From contig CAUEEP010000911.1 of assembly GCA_958450365.1 (NCBI GenBank), positions 186,001 to 250,000 on the forward strand: a stretch of DNA of 64,000 nt. Reading direction: 5' to 3'. Each line of letters opens with the position of its first letter. Positions within the stretch are counted from its first letter, which is position 1. This DNA is from Mesorhabditis belari (lineage: Eukaryota; Nematoda; Chromadorea; Rhabditida; Rhabditidae). This document shows, piece after piece, positions 10,015-20,089 of this stretch. A program made the translations under genes and the position numbers. The notes beneath the pieces are model-generated. The model ran no database searches and was not told the origin of the DNA. It saw nothing but the letters and a program-made list of their open reading frames with translations.

Positions 10015-11037
10015 ATGGCGCCAATCCAGATGCCAATGATGATGTGGAATATGGCAACATTTCAAATCGAACGTCTTTGCTTCGATCTGAAGTTGGAGGT
10101 TTTGAAGCAATTAAACGCAAAAGATGTGACTGAATTGGTGAAAGTCAATCAAGGATTCCAATGGATGATTTCGAATCGACCGTCGATGGTTTTTGGACAT
10201 CACGTCCATGAGATTCAACTTTATGTGGAAAGAATCAACATCAAGAGGCTGAATGAATGGAACTTCGGTCTGGATGTCATTCGTTATTTTCCTTTCATCA
10301 AAAACATTCGATTGTGCAATCAATTGACGGTGTGTGACCATGGACACGACAACCCGATGAACAGCGATCACGCCGCTTTTCTGAAACAGCTGGATACATT
10401 GAATTCACTATCTTTGTATTATTGTGCGCCTCAGCACTTGGAGTTGCTTTCTCATTTATCAATCAAGTTCAAGAGATACGCGCGTCTTCCCAGCTTCGGT
10501 GAAGAAGCTCCAATAAAAGATCTTCTTGGGCATTTCATTGAGGCTCAACTCAACGAATATCAAATAGTCAGATTTGGTTGTAAAGCTGATGGTGAATTAC
10601 AGCTTTACTACAATGCTTTGATAAAGACCCACATCAAATATGTCGGAATCGAATGTGTCAACGGAGATCACATCGTTCCAGCTATTCAAAGGATTGTTAG
10701 CCACGGAGTTCCGAGCAAAAACCCCGCAGCGGTTGTGAAAGTTAGCGACGATTTTGTAGACGGTATGAAGGCCACAATCGTTGTTTTTCTCAAAGGATAT
10801 CCAGGAATGAAACAAATCAACGGGAAAAATCGTCAACCATTCGTTGCATTGGCAAACGATCGTTTGAAGGGAAGCGGATATCCCGCTTTGACGATGAAGG
10901 CTCTGTGTTTCCGAAGAAATATCAATGCGACGCGAGATTGCATCTACATGTTGTCCTCAGAGAAGATCAATCAAGCAAGTTGTCGCCTCGATTTTTATGC
11001 CTTCTACATTAAGACCGATGAATTGATCGATAATTGA
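10015..11037 (+). CDS. F-box-like protein, intact copy A (340 aa)
   Basis: Single-exon open frame. Residues about 15-55 (ATFQIERLCFDLKLEVLKQL..DVTELVKVNQGF) look like a divergent F-box: an amphipathic helix with spaced Leu and a D-V/L-x-x-L-x-x-V core, the part that would bind an SKP1-type adaptor. The rest is family-specific: FPFIKNIR near residue 90, a Leu-rich stretch (LELLSHLS), GHFIEAQLNE, FYYNA..KTHIKYV, the SHG-P-S-K-N-PAAVV turn, and a conserved C-terminus (LCFRRNINATRDCIYML, FYIKTDELIDN). No signal peptide or membrane span. Upstream it has the family palindrome and acceptor-like site; a polyadenylation signal AATAAA lies at 11373-11378. By family logic it would be a substrate receptor of an SCF ubiquitin ligase, but the F-box assignment is from motif shape only. 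Confidence 0.75.
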   Translation: MAPIQMPMMMWNMATFQIERLCFDLKLEVLKQLNAKDVTELVKVNQGFQWMISNRPSMVFGHHVHEIQLYVERINIKRLNEWNFGLDVIRYFPFIKNIRLCNQLTVCDHGHDNPMNSDHAAFLKQLDTLNSLSLYYCAPQHLELLSHLSIKFKRYARLPSFGEEAPIKDLLGHFIEAQLNEYQIVRFGCKADGELQLYYNALIKTHIKYVGIECVNGDHIVPAIQRIVSHGVPSKNPAAVVKVSDDFVDGMKATIVVFLKGYPGMKQINGKNRQPFVALANDRLKGSGYPALTMKALCFRRNINATRDCIYMLSSEKINQASCRLDFYAFYIKTDELIDN

Positions 11038-11199
11038 TGTTTTATTGCTATATCTTGCTGGCCTTACATTGCCTTTGCGTTTATATTGTGTTTTTGCCTT
11101 TAAGCTAGCATTAACTAATCTCAAACTCTCAAACGGATATTTATTAAATCGAAATTTAATCTCCGGGGATTTGAATTTAAGTGTTTTTGATTGAATTTG

Positions 11200-11470
11200 T
11201 ATTTAATTCCCTTCGCTAAGATATTTGAATATGACTTAATTTCTAAACTTCCTGACAAGAGTCCAAAACTAAAAGATAAGTTCAATTCTTTTCTGTACGT
11301 TTATGTTTTCTAAGCCAAAAGCGGCTCCTTCTATGTATTTACATATTCGGCTCACTTTTTTCATGCACCATGAATAAAGTATGATTCTTAACGTTTGTTA
11401 CTCCTGATAAAATTAATATGTAAAACCAAAAATGAGGTTTTCTGGGGAAAGTGCCTGAATACCAATCCTT
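11200..11470 (+). terminator. 3' flank of copy A with polyadenylation signal
   Basis: Repeated 3' flank (AAGCCAAAAGCGGCTCCTTC...CATGAATAAAGTATGATTCT) with AATAAA at 11373-11378. The same block follows copy C (AATAAA at 26291-26296) and occurs alone at 2740, 3360 and 28700. It is the only canonical polyA signal seen close downstream of the intact copies. Confidence 0.5.
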
Positions 11471-11479
11471 CTTTTAAAA

Positions 11480-12410
11480 TGAAGATATTCAGTTAATAGG
11501 CTAAATATTTAAAGCGATTGGAGAAATCTTCTCATTGTTTCAAATTTCATATTTGTCACATATTTCATATTTAACAAAGAGTCTTTGTTAGGTTCTTGCA
11601 TGAGCTGATAAAAAAAATTGCTAAAGTTTATTATCGTTTAATCTTGATGAAGACGAGGAAATCAAAGACTACGACACTTGTGGAGTATCGGGGGAGGGGC
11701 ACACATTTAACCTAACATGCACATGATGTCCAAAAACGATCGATGGTCGACTCGAAATCATCCATTGGATCTATCTAACGGGTGCGAGCACCTATCTACA
11801 AAGCGAAAGTAAAATCCCTATCAAAATGACTGGAGAGTTGTTCTTTGTGCGGACGCGTAAAATTAAGATATTCAATTAATAAGCTAAATATTTAAAGCGA
11901 TTGGAGAAATCTTCTCATTTTTTCAAATTTCATATTTGCAAAGCTTTAAAATGTTTAGAATTCTAGAATTTCCCATTTTTTCAGCTAAATGCCATTTGGT
12001 AATGCAAAATGATTAGAATTTGACAAATCCAGGAAACTTGAAGCATGAGATCTTAAAGCACCTCACCCGTTTAAAATATTAGTTTTTAGTGCATTTGTCT
12101 AGATCTCTGTCTTTTTGTGCTATACCGTAGCATACCGTGTCAAGTTTCACCCAATAATGTAAAAAATAGACTTCGGTTTTTGTTATTTCGATATTTGAAT
12201 TTGACTTCATTTCTAAACTTTCTTTACAAAAGTCCGAAATTAAAATATAGTTTCAATTCTTTTCTGTCCATTTATGTTTTCGAAGCCAAAAGTGGCTCCT
12301 TCTGTGTATTCACATTCGAGTCAGAAATCGCTGAAAAAAAGGCGTATCAAATCGGTTTATCTCTATTGGGTTTTATGCATCAGTAACAAGTTAAATTCAA
12401 AGTTTCAAAT
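11480..12410. other. Intergenic; second upstream block and F-box-like scrap
   Basis: 11720-11772 matches the minus-strand F-box-like codons around WMISSRPSIVFGHHV. 11790-11860 carries one arm of the GCGGCCGC-type inverted repeat (degenerate). 11870-12130 is another copy of the far-upstream block on the plus strand, and 12180-12390 is a 3'-flank copy. No intact gene. Confidence 0.5.
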
Positions 12411-12419
12411 CGTCTAGTT

Positions 12420-13740
12420 CTTGTCAAACCTAATACCCACTTTTTGTATTAGGTTTCAGCGTTGTTTGTTGTGAAGTAATCCTTCATTTTATTGTAAGTT
12501 GTTCTTAGTGACTCGTTTGACTGGCTCGTTTATCGATTTCAAACGAGTCGGATTGTCTGAGAGTTTCAATTGGCAGCTTCGTCCACTATTCGTAGGTACG
12601 TCTGGAAGGGAAGAGCTAAAAATAGAGTTTTATTCCACTTGTTTTGCCTCAATTCGATTACTTTCCATTCCCTTTTTGTACAAAAGAGAGTTAAACGAAA
12701 TTAATCTGATAGAGCTTTCTTCTTCTGCCTTGTCCTGATCCATATTGTTTTGCTGTGATTACTTTAGTATCGTGTGAATTTTGTTTGAAAACTTTTTTGT
12801 ATAGGTAATTACTTTTATTGTCATTTGATATGTCTCATCACCCCACTGTTTCACTTGAAAGCTTCCATGTTACGAGCCCTCTTTTCATTTTAAATATATT
12901 TCCTACTTTCTGCCGCTCTTCTTCTGTTTGTCTTTTGTTCTGTCTGGACGACGATCTGCCGCCTCCCCCAGGCTCTGACATCCTTTGAGCTCGTCGCCTA
13001 AAATCAATGGAATTAGCGTGTATCCATTCTCCTTTCAGGACCCCACCACACATTTTGAGAGCCTGAAATGGACTAGTCGATATTTTTCCGTCGCTCCTAT
13101 TATTGAAAGCCCCTAATCGACCCTCTGCTTAATAAGGAACTGAAAAACCTCTCGAAATATTGTCGTAAATTTGAGGAAAATATTGCTAGGATAGGCTTGC
13201 TCTTTTTGAACTAAAAACTTTACAACACCGTCGCTTTGTCATTGATCTAGTAGAAGCTTGCAAAATCCTGCGTTGCAAACAAGTTTAACCCGAGGTCAGA
13301 GCCCCGAAGTGGTTCATTCCTTTTGCACATTCCCTTTGCGTCTAATGCTTCTTTATGCAACTCATTTCCCGTTAGAGCCGTTAGATCATGGAACTTGCAT
13401 CCAAATGACATACGAGAAATTCAGTCGCTTTCCATTTTCAAGAAATAAATCGATGCTCTAGATCTAACGCCTCTCTAGCATAGGTAATCCGATCATTTGC
13501 ATATTCACTAAATTTGATATCTTCGTATCTTTCTTTCGTATCTACATTTATGTCTCGCTGTGCACTTCTCTATGATTTATTTATTGAGTTTCACTTTATC
13601 ATCTGAAGAAAGTATCATTCTTATATTATTCCTTAGAGAGAAGGTAGATTGTATATTTGCATTGACATTTTAGATCCTTCGGCTTTTTGCACTTTTCATG
13701 TTTCACCGAACGTTTTAGATTCACGGGAACAGGAAATTGA
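12420..13740. repeat. Long duplicated segment (inverted partner at 27.43-28.39 kb)
   Basis: Matches 27430-28390 on the opposite strand along almost its whole length, apart from an extra ~220 bp here (about 13050-13260, shared with 8690-9060). A third partial copy is at 14850-15490. Short frames are preserved between copies: minus strand 12739-12623 (MDQDKAEEESSIRLISF...) and minus strand 12838-13053 (EEERQKVGN...). No family is recognised; it could be a decayed gene or a transposon interior. Confidence 0.6.
12623..12739 (-). CDS. Conserved 38-aa open frame, unknown
   Basis: Reads MDQDKAEEESSIRLISF, a short middle and ends NRIEAKQVE. Homologous frames at 15336-15450 (+, MDQDNAEKESSIRLILL) and 28107-28220 (+, MNQDNAEEESSIRLILF) keep length, start and stop, with mostly conservative differences. 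It may be a small protein or an exon of a duplicated gene. Function unknown. Confidence 0.3.
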
Positions 13741-14380
13741 TTTGAAGCTTATTTCGACTGTAAACAATTCAGATATTATAATTTTTTATTAGCAAAATGT
13801 ATCGTTTCCGGGACGAGTAAGTGGCGGCATGGCATGGGATCACGGCCTGAGCGGGCACATTTCTTCAACGTTTACTGTATATTGCTCCAAAGGCTAGTTG
13901 AGGTGGATCCATTGATGGCTCCCAGAGTCAAGTTTGAATCTGTCCAAAACAACCCAGGGTAAATCACAAATCTGGCTAAAACAAACAATGATAGACATAA
14001 GCGCTTCTATTTTTCATGCAGAAAATTGCTTTTATTAGAGGCTACTCTACTATTTTTTGATGACTAAAAATTGACGATGACAACTAAAAATAGTCATCAA
14101 AAAATAGAAGATGACAAATTTGGCCTAACTTCAACTCATGATTTAGACCCATTTTTGTAATCAATTTTTAAAACTCTTTAAAGCTTTTTAAAGCTTAAAA
14201 AGAGCCTTATTTTTCAGCTATCCAAATGTTATTTAGAATTTCGAATTGCCGAACTTTAGAATGATCGAGTCGTGGGTTACCGTTGGCCTAAAGTTGTTTG
14301 TTGTTGAAACGTCGAAATGTTTAAAATTGTCAAGATTTTATTGCTTAAATGATCTTAGGGTCGACCGAATTTAATTGTTT
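13741..14380. other. Gene-poor stretch with one perfect stem-loop
   Basis: No gene seen. 14050-14107 forms a hairpin with perfect 17-bp arms (CTATTTTTTGATGACTA and its complement) and a ~24-nt loop that itself contains part-repeats of the arms (GACTAAAAATTG, CAACTAAAAATA). Confidence 0.5.
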
Positions 14381-14389
14381 AGGTACCGT

Positions 14390-14705
14390 CCAAAAGCTTC
14401 CCAGCTTTTCTGGCCAACCTAGAAGATCCACGTTGCGCCCAAGGTCGAAGATTTCCATCGCCGTTTGCTTTTCAAAGATTGGAGGTGGGTTGTTTCAAGA
14501 GCGATACTTATTTCTAATGCATTTTTGAAGGACGAAAACCAAATGATGGCTTCACGAGGAAGCTTGGAAAGACTACCAAAAAGTGTTGAAAGAAACCGAC
14601 TCTCTTGCAGCTGCCGACCTCAGCAAAATCATTTGCCAACACGAACAAAAGCTCGAACAGACCAAAAATTTGGCTTTATTGAGCAATTGGTGGACCCGAA
14701 TTTAA
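14390..14705 (+). CDS. Possible two-exon gene fragment, unknown
   Basis: A frame reading SFPAFLANLEDPRCAQGRR up to LE at 14484 is followed by a GTGGG donor. From an AG at 14557-14558 a second frame reads EEAWKDYQKVLKETDSLAAA and later HEQKLEQTKNLALLSNW before a stop at 14703-14705. Joining the two is in phase. The second part is Leu/Glu/Lys-rich and would form helices. No start codon is evident and the family is not recognised. It could be a decayed gene. Confidence 0.3.
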
Positions 14706-15500
14706 GGTTAAATTCTCGAAACAAAAGGCTAGCTTCACTGAAACATTTACTTAGACTACAATAATCAAATCACTTGTGCATTGCTACGTTTGTCGGAGAG
14801 CAAAGTACGTGCTCAGCATAAATTGCCGCAGTCAGGCAGCTTAAAAGCGATTCACTAAGAACAACTTACTATAAAATGAAGAATTGCTTAACAACAAACA
14901 TTAACAAACACAATCACAACAAACAACGCCGATGCTGCTTTTAGTTTTTCCTAAATGGCACGCAAACGCAAATTATTCAACAAAAGCGTTTTTGGCATGT
15001 CTAGCGCACACACAATAACTTAACAGTTGTCATGGTGGATAAGAGGCCTCGCAAAAGATGTCATAATCTTCGTCAGAATTTGAAGAGGCATAAAAATCTG
15101 GTCGATTTAGAGAATCTAGTATACATACCGCCGCTTTGTCAGAATCAAAACCACAATGCAAACAGACTTGATCCCTTTCCTTCGGAGTAAAACAGGTTGA
15201 ACGAATTTTGAAGCTGATTGAGAGGTGATTAGAGTCTGGCAGAGGCGGCAAACTTTGCAGATCGAGTACGCCGTCCAGACAGTCATCAATCACCATACAA
15301 AATTCACACGATACTAGAGTAGTATGCAAAACAATATGGATCAGGACAACGCAGAAAAAGAAAGCTCTATCAGATTAATTTTGCTTACCTCTCTTTTGTA
15401 CAAAAAGGGAATGGCAATTAATCGAATTGAGGTAAAACAAGTGGAATAAACTCTATTTTAGCCCTTCCCTTCCAGACACACCGACCAGACACACCAATAA
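14706..15500. repeat. Third copy of the 12.4-kb duplicated segment, plus MITE interior
   Basis: 14855-14930 and 15320-15490 match the segments at 12.5 and 28.1-28.4 kb. 14931-15050 matches the interior of the Tigger-like MITE (GCTGCTTTTAGTTTTTCCTA...GGTGGATAAGAGGCC). So a MITE piece interrupts this copy. Confidence 0.5.
15030..15329 (-). CDS. Hypothetical open frame, 99 aa
   Basis: Minus-strand frame with DLQSLPPLPDSNHL, SFKIRSTCFTPKERD and VCLHCGFDSDKAAVC. The LQSLPPLP and IR-TCFT-KERD parts are also preserved on the minus strand at about 27900-27790, which suggests past coding. Two Cys pairs could bind metal. The C-terminal ~20 codons come from MITE sequence. Family unknown, possibly a pseudogene. 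Confidence 0.25.
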   Translation of the reverse strand: MHTTLVSCEFCMVIDDCLDGVLDLQSLPPLPDSNHLSISFKIRSTCFTPKERDQVCLHCGFDSDKAAVCILDSLNRPDFYASSNSDEDYDIFCEASYPP

Positions 15501-15509
15501 CCCCAAAAT

Positions 15510-15745
15510 CTAAATTTTTAGTTGGGTAAATTTCCGAGTTTGAGATTAGGTAATGCTAGCTTAAAGACAAAAAGAGAATTTAAATCGCGCAAAGACAATA
15601 TTAGGCCAGCAGCATATAGCAATAAAACATCGATGTAACTTGATGGATTGAACTTTGTTGAGGACAACATGTAGATGCAATCTCGCGTCGCATTGATCAA
15701 TGATCGATAGCGAAATATAGAAATAAAACATCAATGATAAAACAT
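15510..15745 (-). pseudogene. Partial tandem duplicates of the F-box-like 3' end
   Basis: Directly downstream of copy B the terminal codons recur (INATRDCIYMLSS then non-family residues, 15700-15640), followed by the 3' flank with AGCTAGCATTA-type sequence. It is a partial tandem duplication of the gene's last exon portion without the body. Confidence 0.6.
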
Positions 15746-15748
15746 CAA

Positions 15749-16756
15749 TCAATCAATCATTTCATCGGGCTTGATGTAAAAGGCGCGAAATTCATACAAG
15801 TGCAACATGTAGATGCAATCTCGCGTCGCATTGATATTTCTTCGGAAACATAGAGTTTTCATCGTCAAAGGATATCTAATTCCCTGCAAACGATCGTTTG
15901 CCAATACAATGAATGGCTCACGATTTTTCCCGTTGATTTGTTTCATTCCTGGATATCCCTTGAGAAAAACAACGATTGTAGCCTTCATATCGTCCAGAAA
16001 ATAGCCGGAAACTCTCACAACCCCTGCAAGGTTTTTGCTCGGAATACCGTGGCTAACAATCCTTTGAATGGCTGGAACAATGAGATTTTGGTCGCTACAA
16101 TCGATTACAACATATTTGATGTGGGTCTTTACAAAAGCATTGTAGTAAAACTCAAATTCATCATCATCTTGACATAAAAATTCGACATATTCACACTCGT
16201 TGAGTTGAGTCTCAATGAAATGCCCAACAAGATCTTTACTTGATGGAGCTTTTCGAAGGAAGTTGGGAAGACCCGCGTATCTCTTGATCTTGATTGACAA
16301 ATCAGAAAGCAACTCCAAGTGCTGAGGCGCACACCAGCGCAAATCGAGTAAGTTCACCGCCTCAAGTTGTTTCAGAAAAGCAGCGCGATCCTTGTCGATT
16401 GGGCCGTAAGCATTGCCCATCCACAATTGATTGCACGATCGAATGTTTTTTATGAAAGGAAAATGACGAATGACACCCAGACTGACCTCAAATGACTCCC
16501 AATTCAGCTTCCTGATGTTGATTGCTAGAATTCCGTGTGGATCCAACCCAAATCCAATCTCCTGGACGTGATGTCCTAAAGCAATCGATGGTCGACTCGA
16601 AATCATCCCTTGGAATCCTTGATTGACTTTCACCAATTCAATCACATCTCTTGCGTCTAATTGCTGCAAAACCTCCAACTTCAGATCGAAGCAAAGACGT
16701 TCGATTGGAAATGTTGTCATATTCCACATGATCATTGGCATCTTGATTGGCGCCAT
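15749..16756 (-). CDS. F-box-like protein, intact copy B (335 aa)
   Basis: Open frame from MAPIKMPMIMWNMTTFPIER to FYIKPDEMID, all family motifs in order: F-box-like helix pair at residues ~15-55, FPFIKNIRSC, LELLSDLSIKIKRYAGLP, GHFIETQLNECE, FEFYYNAFVKTHIKYV, IQRIVSHGIPSKN, FLKGYPGMKQ, LANDR and CFRRNINATRDCIYML. Slightly shorter than copy A through small deletions near the C-terminus. The upstream palindrome is at 16806-16909, 50 nt from the ATG, and the acceptor-like TTTTTATTTACAG precedes the ATG as elsewhere. Predicted soluble and nuclear or cytoplasmic. The role as an SCF substrate receptor is inferred only from the F-box-like N-terminus. Confidence 0.75.
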   Translation of the reverse strand: MAPIKMPMIMWNMTTFPIERLCFDLKLEVLQQLDARDVIELVKVNQGFQGMISSRPSIALGHHVQEIGFGLDPHGILAINIRKLNWESFEVSLGVIRHFPFIKNIRSCNQLWMGNAYGPIDKDRAAFLKQLEAVNLLDLRWCAPQHLELLSDLSIKIKRYAGLPNFLRKAPSSKDLVGHFIETQLNECEYVEFLCQDDDEFEFYYNAFVKTHIKYVVIDCSDQNLIVPAIQRIVSHGIPSKNLAGVVRVSGYFLDDMKATIVVFLKGYPGMKQINGKNREPFIVLANDRLQGIRYPLTMKTLCFRRNINATRDCIYMLHLYEFRAFYIKPDEMID

Positions 16757-16805
16757 TCTACCTGTAAATAAAAAGAATTAGTCTTTGTAAGGAGCAGATC
16801 AATGC

Positions 16806-16909
16806 AATGGATCACTTTCAGCATTTTAAATAGTAAAAGCTTGTTTTCTAAAGCGTGAATGATGGATTTTGCAATAAAAGATTTATTAAAATGCTAAAAG
16901 TGATCCATT
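16806..16909. promoter_or_regulatory. Upstream palindrome of F-box-like copy B
   Basis: Arms AATGGATCACTTTCAGCATT and AATGCTAAAAGTGATCCATT; spacing to the ATG is 50 nt as in copies A and E. Confidence 0.7.
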
Positions 16910-17129
16910 ACACGGGTCTAGAAACGAAAAAGATCGAAAACGAAAGAAATCATGTGTTCTAGTTGCATTGAACAAAAAAACGAAAGAAAGCCGCATAAAA
17001 TCATTTATTCTAGTGGAATTTAACAAAACCCAAGTCTATTTTTCACATTATTGGGTGAAATTTGGCACGGTATGCTATAAAAACGTTAAAAAAGCAGAAA
17101 AACACCGAGACCTAGACAAATGAATTAAA

Positions 17130-17350
17130 AAACTAATATATTTAAAACAGGTGAGGTGCTTTAAGATGGGGTCTGGCACGTAAAATATGCTGGCTTTGTC
17201 AAATTCTAATCATTTAGGATTAAGAAATGGAGTTTAGCTGAAAAAATGGGAAATTCTAGAAGTCCAAACATTTTAAAGCTTTGTGAATATGAAATTGAAA
17301 AGAATAAGAAGATTTCTCCGATTGCTTTAAATATTGAGCTTATCACTTGA
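17130..17350. repeat. Conserved far-upstream block of copy B
   Basis: Same block as 5340-5570 and 9480-9700 in gene orientation (GGTGAGGTGCTTTAAGATGG, TTTGTCAAATTCTAATCATT). Confidence 0.6.
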
Positions 17351-17379
17351 ATATCTTAAGTTCAAGAGGCTTACCTTCA

Positions 17380-17790
17380 AAGGCGTGTGCCAGAGGCAGG
17401 GCGATTACGCGGCCGCACAAGGAACAACTCGCCAGTCATTTTCGTAAGGATTTTTTGCTGTTGCGATCTACGAAGGCAAAAAGTCACCATTAAAATGACT
17501 GGTCACGTGTTCTTTGTGCGGCCGTGTAATCGCTTTCCATCTGGTGCCGTAAAAGAAAAGGGCTTACAGCGACGGTAAGAACCAGGGAGAACATCAACAA
17601 GATAAGATGCAAGATCAAGAGAAACTCGATGAGGTCAATCAGACGAATGGCTAAAGAGCTAAGAATCGGACGTGAATCAAAAAGCAAAAAAAAAATCCCC
17701 TCGAAAATCACTGTCGAGTTGTTCTTTGTGCGGCCGCATAATCGCCCTGCCTCTGGCAGAGCTAAGAATCGGACGTGAATCAGTTCTAAT
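17380..17790. mobile_element. Inverted-repeat element with GCGGCCGC arms
   Basis: GCGATTACGCGGCCGCACAA...CGCCAGTCATTTT (17400-17445) is followed by its inverted copy AAAATGACTGG...TTCTTTGTGCGGCCG (17494-17530). Another inverted arm is at 17705-17750 (GTTCTTTGTGCGGCCGCATA). Single arms recur at 7575, 11800 and 30375, upstream of F-box-like copies. Structure fits a small fold-back MITE; no target duplication is evident. Confidence 0.55.
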
Positions 17791-17869
17791 GGCTTAGGCT
17801 TAGGCTTTCATCTCAGAACACCTCGCCAGTTATTTTGATAGGAATTTTTTACTTTTTCACAGATGTAAA

Positions 17870-18165
17870 GCCTTTTACCATGGAGCCAAAGCACAACGTG
17901 CAAAACCATCGGCAACTCTTGAAGCGAGGTCTGAAGAACACGTTTGCAGCGAAAGTTATGGTTTACTGCCATTTCCCTGCATCTGGGACGGTTTGTGCCA
18001 GAATTTGTTCCACCGGGAAGACCCCTCCTGTTCATCGATCGAAATGTTAAAATTGAACGCTCAGCTCTATCAAGAGAAGGTCTTAAAAAAAATGTGTTGG
18101 AGCCTTGGGTTTCCAATCACTTCGGCCAGAATTCTTACAAAGGTTACTATGGGGAAATTCACAAT
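17870..18165 (+). pseudogene. Mariner transposase fragment (catalytic core)
   Basis: Frame-shifted remnants read QLLKRGLKNTFAAKVMV, then PLLFIDRNVKIERSALSREG and LEPWVSNHFGQN, matching the mariner core between the first and second catalytic Asp (KVMVW..., GxxPL-F-D...VK-N-..Y..., LLPW...HFG.. ). Internal frameshifts, and the second Asp and downstream part are missing. The paralogous and longer copy is at 20090-20650. Confidence 0.65.
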
Positions 18166-18289
18166 GAATCAATTTCGTCGAGTCGTCGTCGAGTCGTTCG
18201 TCGTCGAGATCAATTTCCTAAAAAGACAATAATTGGGAGATTATTGTTGAATTGGCCACTTTTTATATGAAAAACACATCTGCGCCGGG

Positions 18290-18560
18290 GTCCCGACGGG
18301 AATTTGGGGGAATTAATTCTCGATCAATAAATGGATTCCAATGGGTTTCGTGTGTTCCAGAATTGAGCTCAGGAAAAGAATTCAGAGGGTTTGAACAGTT
18401 TTGATCAATTTATCAGTGTTAATGTGTTCTGTGAGTTCCAAATTGGCAACCCATGTTCAAATTGGGAGATTTAATGAAACATTTTCGAATCCCCAAAGGC
18501 CCGAAGAAGCGGTCGGCGACTGAGCCGGCTTCGCCTCCTTGGACGTCATTATCCCCAAAT
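18290..18560. repeat. Single arm of the 1.7/2.4-kb palindromic element
   Basis: 18415-18545 matches the arm at 1743-1860 (AATGTGTTCTGTG, GGCCCGAAG...GACTGAGCCGGCTT). No second arm nearby. 18290-18415 shows nothing else. Confidence 0.6.
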
Positions 18561-18664
18561 TCTTGGGAAGAATTTTGCTTCTACTGTGTGCGTTTATGCA
18601 AAAAAAACTGAGAAGTTTCATGTTGACGTAAGAGCGCGGCTTCTGGTACAGGGTTTAGATATAT

Positions 18665-18898
18665 ATGCGCTATAAGCGTAAAAAGTTTCTCATCATTTTG
18701 ATCACTTTTGGTTTAATTACCCAGCTTTGCTTTTGCAACATAAAACGTGGTGTTTGCAGAGGTATTTCGGTTTTTCCGCCCCAAAAAACCCCCGGATGCA
18801 CGCTTTCAACATGTTCTAATCCATTTTCCAGCAAAGTTTTTTTTGATCAGCTCTCAATGCTCTTCGAGGGTTATAGACAGTATAGAATTAAGACTTGA
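18665..18898 (+). CDS. Possible small secreted protein, 77 aa
   Basis: Frame begins MRYKRKKFLIILITFGLI, a good signal-peptide shape (basic start, ~15 hydrophobic residues, then CFCN), followed by a Cys-containing region (KRGVCRG, PGCTLSTCS). The last third overlaps sequence also found at 21540-21600, part of a repeat, so the stop may not be original. No homologue recognised; may be chance. Confidence 0.2.
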   Translation: MRYKRKKFLIILITFGLITQLCFCNIKRGVCRGISVFPPQKTPGCTLSTCSNPFSSKVFFDQLSMLFEGYRQYRIKT

Positions 18899-18942
18899 TT
18901 TGTAATTTAAGATGTGCTAATGGAACTATGAAACTAAATCTA

Positions 18943-19167
18943 TTAGGTTGGCAATCATGAAATCGCGATTTCTCCCTTGAAACACTGAAAAAAGGAACAA
19001 AAACAGCACTTTCAATCCCAAAAATAGCCGCCATTATTTTTGCTTGACCTCTTTCCAACATTCCTTTAAAGCGCGAATATCGAGCCTGAGAAAAGTTGGT
19101 AGATTTTCACAAAACCTAAATTCGAATCTCGAAAAGTTGTGTCGAGGTTTCATGATTGCCAACCTAA
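18943..19167. mobile_element. Mariner-like MITE, complete (225 bp)
   Basis: Starts TTAGGTTGGCAATCATGAAA and ends with the inverted TTTCATGATTGCCAACCTAA; both ends are flanked by TA (18941-18942, 19168-19169). TTAGGTTG is the hallmark mariner terminus. No coding capacity. Its right end also sits next to Tigger-like MITEs at 449-483 and 22553-22590. Confidence 0.8.
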
Positions 19168-19204
19168 TACAATAGTAAAGCACAGTTCAAAACTGTTGTT
19201 TATA

Positions 19205-19590
19205 CAGTCGACTCTCTCTCTGTAACGGAACTCTATATAGCAGAAAACTCTATATAACGGGATGGAATTTTGGTCCCGGCCGACGCTAACTGGGGAAGGC
19301 CGTCCACTTAAGGTGGAGTTTCGGAACGAGACCTAAACCATCTTGTAGAGTTTTTCATGGGAAATCCGATGCTGCTTTTAGTTTTTCCTAAATGGCACGC
19401 AAACGCAAATTATTCAACAAAAACGTTTTTGGCATGTCTAGCGCACACACACTAACTTAACAGTTGTCGTGGTGGATAAGAGGTTTGTCTCTGAAACAAG
19501 CTATGCGCCTTTTTTGGGCCGGTTCAATTCCTTTTCAGAGTTGGCTTGTCATCAGGCTCTTCAGTCTCATGAAGCAACGACATCGATATC
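19205..19590. mobile_element. Tigger-like MITE, left part
   Basis: Begins CAGTCGACTCTCTCTCTGTA after TA and runs through the tRNA-like core (19460-19540, with AAGAGGTTTGTCTCTGAAAC and GGTTCAATTCC), then breaks into kinase-derived sequence. The right terminus is missing. Confidence 0.7.
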
Positions 19591-19597
19591 AACAAAC

Positions 19598-19652
19598 CCT
19601 TCTTTGCGTGTCGCTGTATCATGATTGGTTTACGGCCACAAAGTTGCGGGTT
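19598..19652 (-). pseudogene. Receptor kinase VAVK-exon fragment
   Basis: Minus-strand match to the ATP-lysine exon of RTK2 (33023-33099): NFVAV..., then QSxYSDTQ-type decayed codons, ending at the same CAAAG exon edge. About 55 bp only. Confidence 0.55.
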
Positions 19653-19814
19653 AATTTTTAACACAAAGTGTTAAAAATGGGGAAAACGGGCTCAAAATCG
19701 TGAAATTTCTAAAATTTTGAACCAAACTGAAATTCTTTTCTCCAGTCAAAACTAAAACATCGCAAAATGAGGTCAAAATTCTACCGTAATCCGCCGCTTT
19801 TGGTTTTTGAAAAG

Positions 19815-19957
19815 GTGCTCCTTCCAAAGCTGCTCCTTCCAAAGCTGCTCCTTCCAAAGTTGCTCCTTCCAAAGCTGCTCCTTCCAAAGTTGCTCCTTCC
19901 AAAGCTGCTCCTTCCAAAGCTGCTCCTTCCAAAGTTGCTCCTTCCAAAGCTGCTATA
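19815..19957. repeat. 15-bp tandem repeat (CTCCTTCCAAAGCTG)
   Basis: About ten copies of a 15-bp unit with C/T variation at one position (AAAGCTG / AAAGTTG). Because 15 is divisible by 3 it opens frames in several readings on both strands; these are not genes. It lies downstream of a broken MITE. Confidence 0.85.
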
Positions 19958-20089
19958 AATGGATCAAAATTTGGATCAAAGGCAATTGCTTTTTACCTTT
20001 CTGTCGATATAACGGTCATTACGCGATAACTTTTAGGCAACAAACGACAACAAACGACAACTTTGTGACAACAAGCGTTGTGACACAAC

